Assembly (NCBI GenBank): GCA_963682175.1
Contig: OY821772.1
Coordinates: 43,794,925-43,858,924, forward strand
From: Triglochin maritima
Taxonomy: Eukaryota; Streptophyta; Magnoliopsida; Alismatales; Juncaginaceae
Length of the DNA stretch: 64,000 nucleotides
Direction of reading: 5' to 3'
A program made the position numbers and the translations under genes. Positions 61,852-64,000 of the stretch are shown piece by piece. The first letter of the stretch is position 1, and the number at the start of each line of letters is the position of its first letter. The notes below the pieces were generated by a model. It saw only the letters and a list, made by a program, of their open reading frames with translations, was not told the DNA's origin and did not search any database.

Positions 61852-63936
61852 ATGCTCACCTGCGTGGCCTGCCCCGGCGCCGCCTCCACAACCTTCCACG
61901 ACGAGGACGACGACACCCTCGCAACCCCCTCAACTCGCCACGCCCTCAAGTCCCTCTCCTCCCATCTCAAGGACATGGCCCTCAAGGCCTCTGGGGCGTA
62001 CCGCCAGTGCAAGCCCTGCTCCCGGTTCGGCGACGCCGCGGAGGGGTTCCGGTACGAGTACCGGCGGGCGGGGGAGAGCTCGAGCTCGACCCCGGGGAAG
62101 GAGGTGAGGAGCGGCGAGGCGACGCCGTCGATGAGTGGGAGGACGGAGACGGGGGTTGTGTTGGTGGAAGAGGAGATGAGTAAGGAGTGGGTCGCGCAGG
62201 TCGAACCGGGGGTTTTGATCACGTTTTTGCCGTTGCCTCATGGGGGGAATGATCTCAAGAGGATCCATTTCAGGTGATTCGAGGATTGTGGGTTGGATTT
62301 TTGTTGCTGTTTTTGGTTTGTTTTTTTTAAGGAAAAATATTTTCTTTTGGTGTTTAAATTATATTGTTCATGTGAGTTATTGGTTTTTTCTTCTTCATGT
62401 GAGTTATGTTGCTATGTGGATTATTGTTGTTACCTTCTTAATTCATGTCTTAAGCCTCAAATAGGATTCCTTTATTATGTCAAAAATTGATAATTAGGTT
62501 GTTTACTTTTAGTATTTTTTAAGCGTTTGGGTTAGTTTCTTAGAGGGAATTGATTTGAACTATCAAATTGGGAGAATTATGGAGTGAGTTAATTTCTTAC
62601 TTAATTGAGAGAATTTTTGAGTGAGTTGTTTTCTTATTTAATTGAGAGAATGACCATGCATATTAGGGTTTGAAAATTTGATTGTTTATGATTAGTGTTT
62701 TTAAGCGTTTGGCTTAATTTATTATAACAACTAATTTATAGGATTATGGAGTGATTCAATTTCTTTGTTAATGGAGAAATTTTTGGAGTGAGTTAACTTC
62801 TTTGTTCATTTTTCTTAGTTAATTTTTTTTCCGAAGGAATTTTCTTAGTTAATTGAGAGAATGACTATGCAAATTAGGGTTTTGGAGTGGATGTTAAATT
62901 TGGAAAAAGAAAGAAATGAAAAGAAGTGAGTTTCTCATGGGAAGGACGGAATGCTTCTCTTCCTTCTTTAATAAAGGAGACCTGAACTGGTAGGGAACAG
63001 ATTGATACTATCAGCTAATCTTGCTTTTAATAATAACCTCTGATCTTTTCGAAATCTTTGTTTGGCATTCTAAACGGCTAAAACAGGATCATTCTGGACA
63101 AGTTAAAAGTTTTAAACACTTAAACAATTACTAGGCTGTCTCAAGGGAATCAAACTACTCAATTATGTGAGCTCTTTCTTTGGTCTTAGATGCCTTAACA
63201 ACAAGGGACACGCTAGAATTGTTTATACTTGGCTTTTACTACGGAGGTCCGGAAGAAACAGTAAGTTGGCCCCAGATGGTCACTTCTTCCGCCTTTCCTT
63301 TGAATTAAATTCCCTTTTTTCTGTATCACCAAAACAGACAAGCAGATGGTGTCACATTCTACGTTTTTATAGCAGCATGGTGTTTTTCTTCGGGTCTTCC
63401 AGCTGAGATATGTGGTCCTATAATTTTGACCACATATTTTATAGCTCACTTGTAGCTTACATCGCACAAAAATGTGTTGCACCTATTACTCCTGCCTTGT
63501 GTAATATCAATATGTTCTTGTCTTGTGCTTCCTGTTGCTCAGCTGTACATTTTTCTCCCAATAATTACTTCAGCTGTACATCAGTACATGCCTTGTCTTC
63601 CCATGGAAAGTGGGCCTCCACTGCAGTCTCTCCCATGGCCTCCTGGTTTGTGTTTTTTTTTCCTTCCTAGACTTTTTACAAATCTGTGAATCAGTTGTAT
63701 ATATCAAGTTGAAACTAGTTTCTCGACTGTAATAGCAAATCTGGGAATCAATTAATGAAACGCAAACACGACTTGACTATATTGTTGATGATGGTGCTAG
63801 CCGAGAGATGTTCAACAAATGGCAAGCTCAGAGATGGTGGGCAGAGAACAACGAGAAGGTCACCGAACTTTACAATGTTCAAAGATACAACCATCAGGCC
63901 GTCCCACTCCCAACCCCTCCAAGATCTGAAGATGAG
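61852..63936 (+). CDS. BREVIS RADIX-family protein, 5' part, cut by window edge
   Basis: Exon 1 is 61852-62273 and exon 2 is 63801-63936, joined in frame across a 1527-bp GT-AG intron. A donor follows exon 2 at 63937, so the gene continues beyond the right edge. The start MLTCVACPGA has the conserved Cys pair of the BRX N terminus. Then come LKDMALKASGAYRQCKPC and the first BRX domain (EWVAQVEPGVLITFLPLPHGGNDLKRI, then REMFNKWQAQRWWAENNEKVTELYNVQR). The second BRX domain should lie outside the window. BRX proteins are plasma-membrane and nuclear regulators in auxin-dependent root and vascular development. The 186 visible residues show no breaks. Exon 1 is GC-rich (about 60%), against the AT-rich intron. 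The family member cannot be fixed. Confidence 0.94.
62497..62885. repeat. Diverged tandem duplication in the BRX intron (about 181 bp)
   Basis: Two modules share AAGCGTTTGG (62522 and 62703), ATTATGGAGTGA, GAGTGAGTTAA and TTAATTGAGAGAATGAC.ATGCA, in the same order. The offset is about 181 bp. The rest of the 1.5-kb intron shows nothing recognisable. Confidence 0.65.
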
Positions 63937-64000
63937 GTATCAACCTGTTTAACATACTTGCAATCATCTATTGTTCTCCTTCTGCCAGCATAATAAATTA

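Overview
This window is nuclear DNA of a flowering plant, probably a eudicot. The genes are spliced with GT-AG introns, the spacers are AT-rich, and there are nested LTR retrotransposons and several families of small DNA transposons. The gene set is plant-specific: a TBL/TBR wall O-acetylation protein, a GRIK-type kinase, a WCRKC thioredoxin, an RLCK-VII kinase and a BREVIS RADIX protein. I cannot name the species.

Layout, left to right. 1-1807 (-): 5' part of a TRICHOME BIREFRINGENCE-like gene, cut by the window edge. 5564-9521: three DNA elements, namely an old TIR element split by a 690-bp hAT MITE, and a 1.84-kb fold-back element. 11306-15458 (-): complete formate-tetrahydrofolate ligase gene. 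16551-20017: a hAT-like remnant, a tRNA-Ala(AGC) gene, an ATCGAG-rich tandem array and another hAT-type element. 20984-25244 (+): complete GRIK/SnAK kinase gene with an intron in its 5' leader. 25735-27567: TIR-bounded element carrying a 22-bp minisatellite with higher-order structure. 27848-29496 (+): thioredoxin-like WCRKC gene with an 18-nt microexon.

30081-30371 and 44155-44478 (both -): two paralogous genes for unrecognised small single-pass membrane proteins. They are now 13.8 kb apart because an 11.7-kb Copia element (31743-43453, target duplication GTATG) lies between them. That Copia element is itself interrupted by a 6.4-kb LTR element (34880-41318, target duplication ACCAT) with 1199-bp LTRs that look identical, a tRNA-Asp primer site and only a gag-like zinc-knuckle ORF.

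46373-46903: Mutator-type MITE with a 9-bp target duplication. 51983-53851 (+): RLCK-VII kinase (RIPK/PBL-like). 55071-57074: 2.0-kb solo LTR. 57519-59157: PIF/Harbinger element with a decayed transposase. About 61230-61570: LINE reverse-transcriptase fossil. 61852 to the right edge (+): 5' part of a BREVIS RADIX-family gene.

The genes do not form a pathway or operon; they are independent housekeeping and signalling genes. The TBR-like gene and the WCRKC gene are immediate neighbours in Arabidopsis (At5g06700 and At5g06690), so part of this order may be ancestral. I found no clear new biological system. The most unusual items are the small membrane-protein pair, the gag-only nested retroelement with a repeated GCGGCGA/CGCCGC module, the higher-order minisatellite and the A-B-A' fold-back element.
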